A stretch of DNA of 64,000 nucleotides, taken from the NCBI GenBank assembly GCA_017626295.1, contig JAGAJB010000014.1:1-64000 (forward strand), read 5' to 3'. The stretch comes from Clostridia bacterium (GTDB taxonomy: Bacteria; Bacillota; Clostridia; Oscillospirales; Acutalibacteraceae). The notes under the pieces were generated by a model. It made no database searches and had not been told where the DNA came from. It saw only the letters and a list, made by a program, of their open reading frames with translations. The number at the start of each line of letters is the position of its first letter. The first letter of the stretch is position 1. A program made the position numbers and the translations under genes. Positions 14,728-25,110 of the stretch are shown here, one piece after another.

Positions 14728-17457
14728 ATGTCTTTACTTAAAAGACTTTTCGGAGATTATTCTACTAAAGAGATTAAGAGAATAAACGGTATTAAAGATA
14801 AAGTTCTCGCTCTTGACGGTGAATTCTCCAAACTTTCCGATGAACAACTTCAGGCAAAAACACCTGAGTTTAAAGAACGCCTTCAGAAAGGCGAAACTCT
14901 TGACGATATTTTACCCGAAGCATTTGCCGCTTGCCGTGAGGCTGCGTGGCGCGTTTTAGGTATGAAGCACTACCCTGTTCAGATTCTCGGCGGTATCATT
15001 CTTCACCAGGGACGAATTGCCGAAATGAAAACAGGTGAAGGTAAAACTTTAGTTGCAACCCTCCCCGCTTACCTTAACGCGCTTTCGGGTAACGGTGTTC
15101 ATATTGTTACCGTTAACGATTACCTTGCAAAGCGTGACTCTGAGTGGATGGGTAAAATCTACCGTTTTATGGGCCTTACCGTAGGTCTTATTATCCACGA
15201 GAAAAACAATGCCGAAAGAAAAGAGGCATACAATGCCGATATTACTTTCGGTACAAATAATGAGATGGGCTTCGACTATCTTCGTGATAATATGGTTATG
15301 TATGCTTCTCAACGAGTTCAGCGCGGTCACGCATTCGCAATTGTGGACGAGGTTGACTCTATCCTTATTGACGAAGCAAGAACACCCCTTATCATTTCGG
15401 GTATAGGTGACGCTTCCACAGACCTTTACCGTATGACAAACGATTTCGTTAAGCGTCTTAAAATGGTTAAGGTTAAAGAATTGGACTCAAAAACAGATGC
15501 GGAAGATATTGTTGCAGAAGCCGGTGGCGATTACCTTGTTGACGAAAAGGCAAAAACTGCAACTCTTACAAAATCCGGTATTGCAAAAGCCGAGGCAGCA
15601 TTTAATATTGAAAACCTTATGGATGCCGAAAACCTTACTTTGCAACATCACATAAACCAGGCTCTTAAGGCATACGGCACAATGCACAGAGATGTTGACT
15701 ACGTTGTAAAAGACGGTCAGGTTCTCATTGTTGACGAATTTACAGGCCGTATTATGATGGGCAGACGTTACAGCGAAGGTCTTCACCAGGCTATTGAAGC
15801 AAAAGAAGGCGTAAAGGTTGAACACGAAAGCAAAACCCTTGCCACCATTACATTCCAGAACTATTTCCGTCTTTATAAAAAACTTTCCGGTATGACAGGT
15901 ACTGCTATGACCGAAAGTGCTGAATTCCAGGAAATCTACTCCCTTGACGTTGTGGAAATTCCCACTAACAAACCCCTCGCCCGTAAAGATAACGATGACG
16001 TACTTTATAAAACCGAGGAAGCAAAATTCGGTGCTATTGTTGATACTATTGTAGAGTGTCACGAAAAAGGTCAGCCTGTTCTTGTAGGTACCGTTAATAT
16101 CGAAAAGAGCGAAAAACTTTCAAGATACCTTAAAAAACGCGGTATCAAGCACGAAGTTCTCAATGCTAAATTCCACGAAAAAGAAGCAGAAATCGTTGCA
16201 CAGGCAGGTAAATACGGTGCAGTTACAATTGCCACAAATATGGCGGGCCGCGGTACTGACATTATCCTTGGCGGTAACCCCGAATTTATGGCAAAAACAC
16301 AGATGAAGAAAATGGATTTCGACGATGAACTTATTGCAGAAGCAACAGGTTTCGCCGAAACAGATAACGAAGATATTCTTAACGCCCGCAAAACTTTCCG
16401 CGAACTTGAAGCAGAATACAAAAAGCAGACAAGCGAAGAAGCAGAAAAGGTAAGAGCCGCAGGCGGTCTTTATATCATCGGTACAGAGCGTCACGAATCA
16501 AGACGTATCGACAACCAGTTGCGCGGCCGTTCGGGCCGTCAGGGTGACCCCGGTGAGAGCCGTTTCTTCCTCTCTGCAGAAGATGACCTTTTAAGACTTT
16601 TCGCAGGCGACCGTTTCTACAACACCCTTAACGCATTCAAGAGCATTGGCGATATGCCCGTTGAAGCAAAACTTTTCACCTCAACCATTGAAAACGCACA
16701 GAAGAAAGTTGAGGGCAATAACTTTGCTATCCGCCGTAACGTTCTTAAATACGACGACGTTATGAACAAACAGCGTGAAGTTATTTACGGTCAGCGTAAC
16801 CAGGTTCTTGACGGTGAAGATATAAGTTCACTTATTCAGAAAATGGTAGTTGATACCATCTCCGAATCTGTTGATTTCTACTGTCCCTCTAAAGTGTCAA
16901 CTGACGAATGGAACACAAAGGGACTTCTCACAAAATACGCCTGGCTTGTTAAAGAAAGTGATATTGACGGACTTAACAAAACAGAAGATATTGCAGAAGT
17001 TTTACTCAACAAAGCACAGGAAATCTACGATGCAAGAAAAGAAGAATACGGCGAAGAGGCTATTAAAGAAATTGAGCGCGTAGGTCTTCTCAGAAACGTT
17101 GATATTCGTTGGATGGACCATATTGATGCTATGGACCAACTCAAACGCAGTATGAACCTTATGGGTTACGGTCAGAAAGACCCTGTTATAGTTTTCCGTG
17201 ACCAAGGTCTTGATATGTTTGAAGAAATGACAAACGGCATACGCGAAGGTACTGTTGACTTTGTATTACAGGCAAGAATCCGTAAAGAAGAGCCTGTTGA
17301 AAGAAAACAGACAGTAAAAATTACCTCCACATCGGGATCCGATGACGGAACAGTTAAAAAAGAGCCTAAAAAGGCAAATAAAAAACCCGGCAGAAATGAC
17401 CCTTGTCCCTGCGGCAGCGGTAAAAAATACAAAAAATGCTGCGGAATGAATGAATAA
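14728..17457 (+). CDS. secA: Preprotein translocase ATPase SecA
   Basis: SecA drives secretory proteins through SecYEG with ATP. The 909-residue protein has the normal full-length layout: Walker [11 protein letters not shown] (about residue 100), the DEAD-type box [14 protein letters not shown] (about 208), the second nucleotide-binding domain with NMAGRGTDI and [23 protein letters not shown] motifs, the helical scaffold and wing domain, and a C-terminal zinc motif [13 protein letters not shown] for SecB or ribosome contact. The ATG follows GAAAGGA. It stands alone, with its own promoter and terminator. It would export the many signal-peptide proteins of this window. Confidence 0.98.
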   Translation: MSLLKRLFGDYSTKEIKRINGIKDKVLALDGEFSKLSDEQLQAKTPEFKERLQKGETLDDILPEAFAACREAAWRVLGMKHYPVQILGGIILHQGRIAEMKTGEGKTLVATLPAYLNALSGNGVHIVTVNDYLAKRDSEWMGKIYRFMGLTVGLIIHEKNNAERKEAYNADITFGTNNEMGFDYLRDNMVMYASQRVQRGHAFAIVDEVDSILIDEARTPLIISGIGDASTDLYRMTNDFVKRLKMVKVKELDSKTDAEDIVAEAGGDYLVDEKAKTATLTKSGIAKAEAAFNIENLMDAENLTLQHHINQALKAYGTMHRDVDYVVKDGQVLIVDEFTGRIMMGRRYSEGLHQAIEAKEGVKVEHESKTLATITFQNYFRLYKKLSGMTGTAMTESAEFQEIYSLDVVEIPTNKPLARKDNDDVLYKTEEAKFGAIVDTIVECHEKGQPVLVGTVNIEKSEKLSRYLKKRGIKHEVLNAKFHEKEAEIVAQAGKYGAVTIATNMAGRGTDIILGGNPEFMAKTQMKKMDFDDELIAEATGFAETDNEDILNARKTFRELEAEYKKQTSEEAEKVRAAGGLYIIGTERHESRRIDNQLRGRSGRQGDPGESRFFLSAEDDLLRLFAGDRFYNTLNAFKSIGDMPVEAKLFTSTIENAQKKVEGNNFAIRRNVLKYDDVMNKQREVIYGQRNQVLDGEDISSLIQKMVVDTISESVDFYCPSKVSTDEWNTKGLLTKYAWLVKESDIDGLNKTEDIAEVLLNKAQEIYDARKEEYGEEAIKEIERVGLLRNVDIRWMDHIDAMDQLKRSMNLMGYGQKDPVIVFRDQGLDMFEEMTNGIREGTVDFVLQARIRKEEPVERKQTVKITSTSGSDDGTVKKEPKKANKKPGRNDPCPCGSGKKYKKCCGMNE

Positions 17458-17465
17458 TAAAAATG

Positions 17466-17500
17466 CCCTAAGAGTTGCGTTAAACTCTTAGGGTATTTTC
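17466..17500 (+). terminator. Terminator after secA
   Basis: CCCTAAGAGTT (17466-17476) pairs with AACTCTTAGGG (17483-17493) and is followed by TATTTTCCATTTT. It may also serve the convergent GH2 gene. Confidence 0.8.
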
Positions 17501-17504
17501 CATT

Positions 17505-19277
17505 TTATAATTTAATTTTAGAGTTAATATCTTTCATAACTTCGGGTGTTACTTTTATAACCTCGCGGTCGTATGAAAGAAGTCCGTTACATTCATCCTC
17601 AACGTCGCTTACTTCTGTATAAATAATGGCAGACAAGCCCTTTTCTTTAATACAACGGAGAATTCTGTTTTCGTAAAGGTTTCTTATAGCCTCATCGAAT
17701 TTATCCTGGTCATAGTATTTACGGTAACCGAAGAATTTCTTTTTATTATAAGTGTGTCCCTTTGCCTGAATTGAGTAACCGCCGAATTCTGTAAGGGCAA
17801 TAGGTCGTGTGTCCTCTTTATTGTATTTCGGGAAAAGGAAGGGAGTGAAGTAAATATGGAAACTGTTCACGTCACCTGAACCCTGGTCCGACCAACCGCT
17901 TGCGTGGTCAATAAGCCTTGTTGGGTCTTTTTCACGGTAGAAACGATACGCCGCTTCACTTTCAAACTGACCCCAACCCTCGTTAAAGGGAGTCCACAAT
18001 GCTAATGAGGGTACATTGTAAAGAAGGTCAATCATCTTTTCGGAATCTTCAAAATATTCGTCTCTGCCTGCAGGGTCTGTTCTTGCGTAGAATCTGTAAT
18101 GGTTTTTGCCGTCGCTTACCCTACCGACGTGCTTGTTGTTGAAAAGCATACCCAAGAAAGGCAAAGTTCCGATTGCAAGGAAGTTATATGCTCCGCCACC
18201 GTTAATCATATCCTGCCAGACTATCATACCGAGTCTGTCGCAGTGATAATACCAACGAAGAGGCTCAATTTTAATGTGTTTTCTTAAAGTATTGAAACCT
18301 AAATCTTTCATAGTCTGAATATCGTAAATGAGTGCATCGTCACTGGGTGCAGTATACATACCGTCACTCCAATAACCCTGGTCAAGCAGACCGTTGAAGA
18401 AATAAGGTTTATTATTAAGCATAAATCTGGGTGTACCCTTTTCGTCCTCGCCAACGCTGAACTTACGCATACCGAAGTAACTTTCAACCTGGTCGTTACC
18501 CGCTACTATTTTAAGGTCGTAAAGTTTCGGGTTTTCGGGACTCCAACACTCATAATCGGAAAGTTTGATTACACCTTTGCCGTTTTCAAGTTTGCAACCT
18601 GCCATTACAACGCCTTTATCAAGAGCAATTGCTGCCATTTCTGCATTGGGGTCGCCGTTGTAATTTATTTCAATTTTCAATTCATCATAATCAATATCGG
18701 GGGTGAGTTTAACTGACTCAATATAACCCTCGCAGACTTCCTCAATCCATACTGTCTGCCAGATACCTGACTGAGGTGTATACCAAATACCGCCACGTTT
18801 AAACGTCTGCTTACCGCGAGCCTGTGTGCCTGTTTGTGTTGGGTCCTTAACCTCAACGCGCAAATCATTTTCGCCGTCGAGTATGAGGGTGGTAATATCG
18901 AATGTAAAGGGAAGATAACCGCCCTTATGTTCACCTACAACTTTGTTATTAAGAATTACGGTGCATTCATAATCAACCGCACCGAAGTGAAGAAGAACAC
19001 GGTGGTTTGTTCTTTTGAAATCAAAAAATTTCTGATAATACAAAATATCGGTGGGCTCTACTATTTTTTCAACACCGCTGAGGATACACTCGGGGCTGAA
19101 AGGAACTGTAATTTTACCTTGATAGCCTGCGAATTTTTTGTATTCATCATAAATAGCATAGTTCCATTCACCGTTAAGGTTAATGAAACTGTCACGCCTC
19201 ATCTGAGGTCTGGGATAGTCGTTCAAAGGTAACTCCTTATTGAGAGTTTTACCCCATCTTGTAAGTAATCTTTCCAT
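17505..19277 (-). CDS. Glycoside hydrolase family 2 enzyme (beta-galactosidase/glucuronidase-like)
   Basis: GH2 enzymes release terminal beta-linked sugars. This 590-residue protein has an N-terminal jelly-roll domain (about 10-190, with FGAVDYECTVILNNKVVGEHKGG-type sequence split by a GGYLPF turn), an immunoglobulin-like domain (about 190-285) and a TIM barrel. The likely acid/base Glu is in TPFNEGWGQ and the nucleophile Glu in ALTEFGGYS. There is no signal peptide, so it acts in the cytoplasm on imported oligosaccharides. The ATG follows TAGGAG. The exact sugar cannot be read from the sequence. Confidence 0.88.
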   Translation of the reverse strand: MERLLTRWGKTLNKELPLNDYPRPQMRRDSFINLNGEWNYAIYDEYKKFAGYQGKITVPFSPECILSGVEKIVEPTDILYYQKFFDFKRTNHRVLLHFGAVDYECTVILNNKVVGEHKGGYLPFTFDITTLILDGENDLRVEVKDPTQTGTQARGKQTFKRGGIWYTPQSGIWQTVWIEEVCEGYIESVKLTPDIDYDELKIEINYNGDPNAEMAAIALDKGVVMAGCKLENGKGVIKLSDYECWSPENPKLYDLKIVAGNDQVESYFGMRKFSVGEDEKGTPRFMLNNKPYFFNGLLDQGYWSDGMYTAPSDDALIYDIQTMKDLGFNTLRKHIKIEPLRWYYHCDRLGMIVWQDMINGGGAYNFLAIGTLPFLGMLFNNKHVGRVSDGKNHYRFYARTDPAGRDEYFEDSEKMIDLLYNVPSLALWTPFNEGWGQFESEAAYRFYREKDPTRLIDHASGWSDQGSGDVNSFHIYFTPFLFPKYNKEDTRPIALTEFGGYSIQAKGHTYNKKKFFGYRKYYDQDKFDEAIRNLYENRILRCIKEKGLSAIIYTEVSDVEDECNGLLSYDREVIKVTPEVMKDINSKIKL

Positions 19278-19313
19278 AATATTACTCCTAAAAAATAAAC
19301 TATTACGAAGATA

Positions 19314-19342
19314 ATCATACCATATACATTGTAATTTTTCAA
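19314..19342 (-). promoter_or_regulatory. Promoter of the GH2 gene
   Basis: Read on the minus strand, TTGAAA (19342-19337) and TATGAT (19319-19314) are 17 bases apart and lie 37 bases upstream of the ATG. Confidence 0.65.
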
Positions 19343-19370
19343 CAAAAATCGCAAACTAAAAAAATAGTCA

Positions 19371-19399
19371 TTGACGAAAATTTCCAATAGTGGTATAAT
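19371..19399 (+). promoter_or_regulatory. Promoter of the metallophosphoesterase gene
   Basis: TTGACG (19371-19376) and TATAAT (19394-19399) are 17 bases apart, 33 bases before the ATG at 19433. It stands back to back with the GH2 promoter. Confidence 0.8.
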
Positions 19400-19432
19400 G
19401 ATGAAAAATATTATGGAAAAGGTTGTGTAATA

Positions 19433-20470
19433 ATGCCTCATTTCAGTAACGCAATTTATCAACTTATGTCAATACTTATGTCAGTTCTTATGGCTTTAGG
19501 TGCAATCACCATCCCTTCAACTGACGATACACTCAGAACTATGGATCCCTCTACCGTTCTTGATTTTGTAGTAACAGGTGATACCCAGGTTTCTAACATA
19601 ATGCCTGAAAGAGAAAAAAATCTTATCTCCTTCTCTCAGGATGTTATGAATTCTCAGATTGAACTTGATGCTTTCATAGTTGCCGGTGACGTCACAGAAA
19701 ACGGTTTCCAGGAAGAATTCGACAGAATTTATGACAGCATTAACGGTTTCAATACAAGAAACTTCATTATGTGTACAGGTAACCACGACATTCGTCTTAA
19801 CGAATATGGTCAGAGCACCGCTCGCTTCTTTGAATTTATGAACAAACTTAACAAAGGACAGAATGACCAGAACAGTACACACTACAAATATATGGTAGAT
19901 GGTTATACTTTCCTTGTTATAGGTTCTGACGAGTGGAGATTTGAAGACGCATTCATCAGCGACGCTCAACTTCAGTGGCTTAACCTCGAACTCAAAGAGG
20001 CTACCAAAACAGGCAGACCCGTATTCGTTGTTTCTCACTATCCCCTTGCTGAATCACACGGTCTTCCCGGTACTTGGGGTTCATCAAACAGCGACGATGT
20101 TTACGGTTCACTTCCCACATACGAAGCAAAGTCAGACCCCGATTTAACAGGTTCTATCGGCAAACAGACAAACGAAGTTTACGAAATCCTTAACGATTAT
20201 AAGAATGTATTCTTCATTACAGGCCACCTTCACACAGGTTTCGGTAAGAACACTTACCAGACAATTGACGAAGCAAACAACGTTCAGGGTATCAATGTTC
20301 CCTCTGTTGGTATTGACAACAAAGACGGTTCTTACAACAATCCCGGTACAGGTCTTTACGTTGAAGTTACTCCCGACAGCGTTATTTTCTACGCAAGAGA
20401 CTTTGCTCAGGGCAAATTCCTTACAACTGATGAATTTGAACAGGCAGTAATGACATACGAACTCGTTTAA
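19433..20470 (+). CDS. Secreted or membrane-anchored calcineurin-like metallophosphoesterase
   Basis: The 345-residue protein starts with a hydrophobic segment (LMSILMSVLMALGAITI) that should direct export. The metallophosphoesterase motifs follow in order: GDTQ (about residue 49), AGDVTE, TGNHDIR, SHYPLAE and TGHLHTG. The first motif has Gln in place of the usual His of GDxH. Such enzymes hydrolyse phosphomonoesters or diesters outside the cell; the substrate is unknown. The gene has its own promoter and terminator. A related enzyme with the same Gln change is encoded at 29060-30235. Confidence 0.85.
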   Translation: MPHFSNAIYQLMSILMSVLMALGAITIPSTDDTLRTMDPSTVLDFVVTGDTQVSNIMPEREKNLISFSQDVMNSQIELDAFIVAGDVTENGFQEEFDRIYDSINGFNTRNFIMCTGNHDIRLNEYGQSTARFFEFMNKLNKGQNDQNSTHYKYMVDGYTFLVIGSDEWRFEDAFISDAQLQWLNLELKEATKTGRPVFVVSHYPLAESHGLPGTWGSSNSDDVYGSLPTYEAKSDPDLTGSIGKQTNEVYEILNDYKNVFFITGHLHTGFGKNTYQTIDEANNVQGINVPSVGIDNKDGSYNNPGTGLYVEVTPDSVIFYARDFAQGKFLTTDEFEQAVMTYELV

Positions 20471-20477
20471 TAATGAA

Positions 20478-20510
20478 GGGACTGTTGCTACGGCAACAGT
20501 CCCCCTTTTT
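20478..20510 (+). terminator. Terminator after the metallophosphoesterase gene
   Basis: GGGACTGTTGC and GCAACAGTCCC form an 11-pair stem with a short loop, followed by CCTTTTTC. Confidence 0.9.
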
Positions 20511-20549
20511 CACCTCCGGCATATTATAATGCAGGAGGTGTTATTTTTT
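20511..20549 (+). promoter_or_regulatory. Hairpin containing the ribosome site of the 20550 gene, followed by a U-run
   Basis: CACCTCC (20511-20517) pairs with GGAGGTG (20534-20540), with an inner GCAT/ATGC stem. The 3' arm holds the AGGAGGTG ribosome site of the next gene, and the hairpin is followed by TTATTTTTT, so it could act both as a weak terminator and as a translation block. Confidence 0.6.
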
Positions 20550-20873
20550 ATGTGGTCAGATATTATAACTTTAGGTCTTGCTGTTTTAGGAATTATATTT
20601 CTCTTAATGCTGTGCGTAATTCGTGTGATGGTTTGGCGCACGGATGATATTACAGTCACAATACCCCTTTACGACAGTGATAAGTCAATTTTCAACCGCA
20701 TATACAATATACGGTCAATTTTTGAATTCTGCGGAATGAAAAACAAATGCACCGTAGTAATTATAAACTACGGCGCACCTGAAGATTTTTGTAATGAAAT
20801 TTTATCTTTTTACGAGAAATACAATTTTTTAAGACTTATACATTACTACGACATACAAGATAAACTCTTTTAG
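20550..20873 (+). CDS. Small single-pass membrane protein of unknown function
   Basis: The 107-residue product has one N-terminal membrane helix (about residues 5-30) and a cytoplasmic domain of about 70 residues rich in aromatic and charged residues ([20 protein letters not shown], then [14 protein letters not shown]). I do not recognise a family; the second half has an alternating beta/alpha look. The ATG at 20550 has AGGAGGTG with 9-base spacing, better than the ATG at 20529 which lies inside the hairpin. Its stop codon overlaps the convergent argF stop by a few bases. Confidence 0.7.
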   Translation: MWSDIITLGLAVLGIIFLLMLCVIRVMVWRTDDITVTIPLYDSDKSIFNRIYNIRSIFEFCGMKNKCTVVIINYGAPEDFCNEILSFYEKYNFLRLIHYYDIQDKLF

Positions 20874-21853
20874 AGTGTTGCGTACATTACGGCTTTGATT
20901 GTGTGCATTCTGTTTTCAGCCTCTTTGAAAACAACTGACTGCTCGCTTTCAAAAACTTCATCAGTTACTTCCATAGCATCGCGGTTGAATTTTTCACACA
21001 TACGTTTACCGATTTCCGTCTTTTTATCGTGATATGAGGGAAGGCAATGCATAAATATCGCTTTATCGCCTGCATTAGCCATAAGAGCCTTATTCACCTG
21101 ATATTCAGACAAATCGTTGATTCTTTCAGCCCAAACAAGTTCAGGCTCGCCCATTGAAACCCAAATATCTGTATAGATAACATCGGCATTTTTAGTTGCT
21201 TCTAAGGGGTCTTCAACAAAAGAAAGGGTTGAGCCTGTTTCTTTTGCAATTTCTCTGCACTCGTCAACAAGGGCAGAATCGGGGAAATATTTTTTGGGAG
21301 CGCAAGCGGTGAAATTGAGACCCATTTTTGCACAACCGACCATAAGGGAGTTGCCCATATTATATCTTGCATCACCCATATACACAAAATTGATTCCTTT
21401 AAGATAACCGAAATGCTCCTTAATTGTAAGGAAATCTGCAAGAATCTGCGTGGGGTGGAATTCATTTGTAAGTCCGTTCCACACAGGTACTGAAGAATAT
21501 TTTGCAAGTTCTTCTACAATTTCCTGACCGTGACCGCGGTATTCAATACCGTCATACATAGAACTTAATACCCTTGCTGTATCGGCAATGCTTTCTTTTC
21601 TGCCTATCTGTGAAGCGGCAGGGTCAAGGTATGTAACACCCATACCCAAATCCCTTGCGGCAACTTCAAAACTGCAACGGGTTCTTGTACTTGTTTTTTC
21701 AAAAATAAGGGCAATATTTCTGCCTTTAAGTGTATCGTGAGGGATACCGCTTTTTTTCTTCTTTTTAAGGTCTGCGGCAAGGTTAATAAGATACTCAATT
21801 TCCTCACTTGTGAAATCTAATAATTTTAAAAAATCGCGTCCTTTAAGATTCAT
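20870..21853 (-). CDS. argF: Ornithine carbamoyltransferase
   Basis: ArgF joins ornithine and carbamoyl phosphate to citrulline. The 327-residue protein contains the carbamoyl-phosphate loop STRTR (residues 55-59), YRGHGQE, NEFHPTQ, and HCLP near the C-terminus, at normal family length. The ATG at 21853 has GAGGTG upstream; the GTG/ATG-extended form to 21877 would overlap argD. It is the last gene of the arg operon and lies 10 bases after argD. No terminator separates it from the convergent small gene, whose stop overlaps its own. Confidence 0.97.
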   Translation of the reverse strand: MNLKGRDFLKLLDFTSEEIEYLINLAADLKKKKKSGIPHDTLKGRNIALIFEKTSTRTRCSFEVAARDLGMGVTYLDPAASQIGRKESIADTARVLSSMYDGIEYRGHGQEIVEELAKYSSVPVWNGLTNEFHPTQILADFLTIKEHFGYLKGINFVYMGDARYNMGNSLMVGCAKMGLNFTACAPKKYFPDSALVDECREIAKETGSTLSFVEDPLEATKNADVIYTDIWVSMGEPELVWAERINDLSEYQVNKALMANAGDKAIFMHCLPSYHDKKTEIGKRMCEKFNRDAMEVTDEVFESEQSVVFKEAENRMHTIKAVMYATL

Positions 21854-21863
21854 CTGAGACACC

Positions 21864-23024
21864 TCATTTACAAGCATTTTTGATTACTTCTACTGCTGTT
21901 TTTAAATCTTCAAAAGAGATATTAAGCGGCGGAAGAAGTCTTAATTTATTTTTGGCTTTTATGGGAAGAACGCCGTTATTCTGACATTCTTTAAGAACTT
22001 CGCTGACATCTTTCTCGGTTTCAATGCCAAGCATAAGGCCAAGACCTGTTATACTGATAACACCGTCGCTGTTCTGAAGTTCATTTATAATGTAATCGTG
22101 TTTTTTCTCAACTTCATTAAGAAAATCACTGTCTAATCTCTTAATAATATTGTAAGCACCTGCACAGGAAACAGGATTACCGCCGAAAGTTGAGCCGTGT
22201 GTACCGGGTGTGTAAACATCCTCGGTTTTCTCAAAAAACATAGTAGCACCCAAAGGAAGTCCGCCGCCTAAACCTTTTGCGGTTGACACAATATCGGGTG
22301 AAATGCCGTACTTCATAAAACCGTAAAGTGCGCCTGTTCTTCCGTTACCTGTCTGCACTTCGTCAACAATAAGAAGAATATCGTTTTCTTTACAAAGTTT
22401 TTCAAGGCCTTTTACAAAATCTTCACCGAGAGGCACAACACCGCCCTCACCCTGTATAGGCTCTATCATAACCGCGCAAACTTTATTTTCTTCAATAAGT
22501 TTCTTAATGCCCTCAAGGTCGCCTGCATCAGCGTAAAGGAAGCCTTCCGTTAAAGGAAGAAAATCCTTGTGGAAAGTTTCCTGACCTGTGGCTGCAAGTG
22601 TGGTTATTGTTCTGCCGTGGAAACTGTTGTTAAGGGTTATTATATTGTAATACTCTGCGCCTTTTTTCTCTGCGGCATACTTTCTTGCTGCTTTTATGGC
22701 ACATTCATTTGCTTCCGCACCGGAATTGGAGAAGAAAACTTTTTTTGCACCTGTTTTTTCGCAAAGAATTTCAGCAAGTTTAACACAGGGCGAAGAATAG
22801 TAAAGGTTAGATGTATGTTGAAGAGTGGTAAGTTGCTCAGTAACTGCACTCACCCATTCTTCATCGCCTACACCGAAAATACTGACACCGATGCCTGTAC
22901 CCATATCAATATATTCTTTGCCGTTTTCGTCATAAAGTTTACTGCCCTTACCCTTTACAATTTCAATGGGAAAACGTGCGTATGTATTAGCAATATATTT
23001 ACTGTCAAGTTCTTTTATGTTCAT
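21864..23024 (-). CDS. argD: Acetylornithine aminotransferase
   Basis: This class-III aminotransferase makes N-acetylornithine from N-acetylglutamate semialdehyde and glutamate. In the 386 residues are the [17 protein letters not shown] helix, [11 protein letters not shown], and the cofactor lysine in [14 protein letters not shown] (near residue 245). Its ATG overlaps the argB stop in TAATG, so translation is likely coupled. Confidence 0.96.
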   Translation of the reverse strand: MNIKELDSKYIANTYARFPIEIVKGKGSKLYDENGKEYIDMGTGIGVSIFGVGDEEWVSAVTEQLTTLQHTSNLYYSSPCVKLAEILCEKTGAKKVFFSNSGAEANECAIKAARKYAAEKKGAEYYNIITLNNSFHGRTITTLAATGQETFHKDFLPLTEGFLYADAGDLEGIKKLIEENKVCAVMIEPIQGEGGVVPLGEDFVKGLEKLCKENDILLIVDEVQTGNGRTGALYGFMKYGISPDIVSTAKGLGGGLPLGATMFFEKTEDVYTPGTHGSTFGGNPVSCAGAYNIIKRLDSDFLNEVEKKHDYIINELQNSDGVISITGLGLMLGIETEKDVSEVLKECQNNGVLPIKAKNKLRLLPPLNISFEDLKTAVEVIKNACK

Positions 23025-23890
23025 TATTCCATCCCCTTAACAAGAGTACCTGCACCCTCATCAGTAAGTAATTCCAGAAGAACTGCGTGGGGTACACGTC
23101 CGTCAAGAATTGTAACCCGTCTTACACCTTTTTCGATAGCCTCTATACAACATTCAACCTTAGGAATCATACCGCCGGAAATAACGCCCTCTCTGAAAAG
23201 TTGACGCGCTTCTTCGGTATTAACTCTTTTTATTATAGAGTCGGGGTCGTTAACATCCCTTAAAATGCCGGGAATATCTGTCATTGTGATAAGTCTTTCG
23301 GCTTTCATAACACCGGCAATGAAAGAGGCGGCAGTATCAGCATTTATGTTATAAACGTTACCTTCATTATCGCAACCTACTGTTGAAACAACAGGGATAT
23401 AGCCTTTTTCAATAAGGTCAAAAATAGGTTGAACGTTAACCTTTGTAATTTCGCCCACAAAACCGAGTCTTTCATCCTTGACCTTTGCTTCAATAAGGTG
23501 TCCGTCAATACCCGAAATACCAACCGCATTACCGCCGTACTCACCTAAAAGGTTTACAAGATGTTTATTGATTTTACCTGCCAGAACCATCTGTACGATT
23601 TCTGCAGTTTCTTTGTCCGTAACACGAAGTCCGTCAACGAAAACGCTCTCTTTACCTACTTTTTTGAGCATTTCCGAAATTTCGGGACCGCCTCCGTGAA
23701 CAAGCACGGGTTTTACGCCTATAAGCCAAAGAAGAACTATATCCTCCATAACCTGCATTTTAAGGTCTTCGCTTATCATAGCGTTACCGCCGTATTTTAC
23801 AACAATTATTTTATCGTGATATTTCTGAATGTACGGAAGAGCCTGTGTAAGAATTTCCGCACGCTGATGATTATTTATATTCAAATCCAT
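23024..23890 (-). CDS. argB: Acetylglutamate kinase
   Basis: ArgB phosphorylates N-acetylglutamate. The 288-residue protein has VVKYGGNAM and VLVHGGGPEIS nucleotide and substrate loops and the arginine-sensitive type C-terminus (SGGMIPKVECCIEAI, then GRVPHAVLLEL). Feedback inhibition by arginine is therefore likely (family knowledge). The ATG at 23890 follows AGGA; an upstream TTG at 23899 sits too close to that site. It overlaps nothing essential and begins 6 bases inside the end of argJ. Confidence 0.96.
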   Translation of the reverse strand: MDLNINNHQRAEILTQALPYIQKYHDKIIVVKYGGNAMISEDLKMQVMEDIVLLWLIGVKPVLVHGGGPEISEMLKKVGKESVFVDGLRVTDKETAEIVQMVLAGKINKHLVNLLGEYGGNAVGISGIDGHLIEAKVKDERLGFVGEITKVNVQPIFDLIEKGYIPVVSTVGCDNEGNVYNINADTAASFIAGVMKAERLITMTDIPGILRDVNDPDSIIKRVNTEEARQLFREGVISGGMIPKVECCIEAIEKGVRRVTILDGRVPHAVLLELLTDEGAGTLVKGME

Positions 23891-23895
23891 ATTTA

Positions 23896-25107
23896 TCAAG
23901 TCCTGTAATCGCCGTTTATTTTTACATATTCATAGGTCAAATCACAACCCCAGGCAGTTGAGGTAAACTCGCCCGAATTAAGACCTACGTTTATTATAAT
24001 TTCTTTTTCAAGAAGAATTTCTTTTGCTTTTTCTTCGGAGAAGTCAATGCCCGAACCGTCTTTGCAGACAGGTATTGTTCCCTTAGCGGAAGTAAACGAA
24101 ACATCAACCTTAGTAACGTCTACATCTGCACCGCTGTAACCGATAGCACAAAGAACTCTGCCCCAGTTAGCATCTGCACCGAACATAGCCGCCTTTGTAA
24201 GCGAAGAACAAATAACGCTCTTTGAAACTGTTTTAGCGGTTTTCTCATCCGAAGCACCTGTTACACGGCATTCGAGAAGTTTTGTAGCACCCTCACCGTC
24301 ACCTGCAATCATTCTGCAAAGGTGAACGGTAACGGTATTAAGGGCTTTCATAAATGCATCGAAATCTTCGCCCTCCGCTGTGATTTCCTTATTACCTGCC
24401 ATACCGTTTGCGAGAACGGACACCATATCGTTTGTTGATGTGTCACCGTCAACGCTGACCATATTAAATGTGTTCTGAATATCACTTGAAAGTGCCTTTT
24501 GAAGCATTTCGGGTGAAATAGCAGTATCCGTAGTGATAAACACAAGCATAGTAGCCATATTGGGATGAATCATACCCGAGCCTTTTGCAATACCGCCGAT
24601 TTTACAGGTAACACCGCCGATTTCAAAAGAAACTGCAATTTCTTTCTGAACCGTATCGGTAGTCATAATACCCTCTGCGGCTTCGGCACTATTGTTGCCT
24701 AAAGACTCTTTGAGTTCACCTATGGAATTTTTTATAGGTGTTATATCAAGAGGCTGACCGATAACACCTGTTGAAGCGACAATAACGTCATCATCATCTA
24801 TTCCCAGAGCCTCTGCAGTAATCGCTGACATCTGCTGAGCGATTTCAATGCCGTTGGCGTTACAGGTATTTGCGTTACCGCTGTTACAGATAACCGCCTG
24901 TGCAATGCCGTTCATAAGATGCATTTTAGTTACTGCAAGGGGTGCGCCTTTTACAAGGTTAGTGGTGTAAACCGCCGCCGCACTTGCTTTAGTTTCGCTG
25001 AAAATAAGGGCAAGGTCCCTTTTAGATTTATTTTTTCTTATTCCGCAATGGATACCGCCTGCGGTAAAACCTTTTGCGGCACAAATTCCGCCGTTTATAA
25101 TTTCCAT
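23896..25107 (-). CDS. argJ: Glutamate N-acetyltransferase/amino-acid acetyltransferase
   Basis: ArgJ recycles the acetyl group from N-acetylornithine to glutamate, and bifunctional forms also use acetyl-CoA. The 403-residue precursor has the self-cleavage site in KGSGMIHPNMATML, with Thr186 as the new N-terminal nucleophile. It replaces ArgE and, if bifunctional, ArgA. It follows argC by 3 bases. Confidence 0.96.
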   Translation of the reverse strand: MEIINGGICAAKGFTAGGIHCGIRKNKSKRDLALIFSETKASAAAVYTTNLVKGAPLAVTKMHLMNGIAQAVICNSGNANTCNANGIEIAQQMSAITAEALGIDDDDVIVASTGVIGQPLDITPIKNSIGELKESLGNNSAEAAEGIMTTDTVQKEIAVSFEIGGVTCKIGGIAKGSGMIHPNMATMLVFITTDTAISPEMLQKALSSDIQNTFNMVSVDGDTSTNDMVSVLANGMAGNKEITAEGEDFDAFMKALNTVTVHLCRMIAGDGEGATKLLECRVTGASDEKTAKTVSKSVICSSLTKAAMFGADANWGRVLCAIGYSGADVDVTKVDVSFTSAKGTIPVCKDGSGIDFSEEKAKEILLEKEIIINVGLNSGEFTSTAWGCDLTYEYVKINGDYRT

Positions 25108-25110
25108 ATT

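Noticed and set aside
15487-16062. 191-codon minus-strand frame inside secA
   Set aside because: It lies wholly antisense to the conserved SecA core and has the biased composition of a shadow frame.
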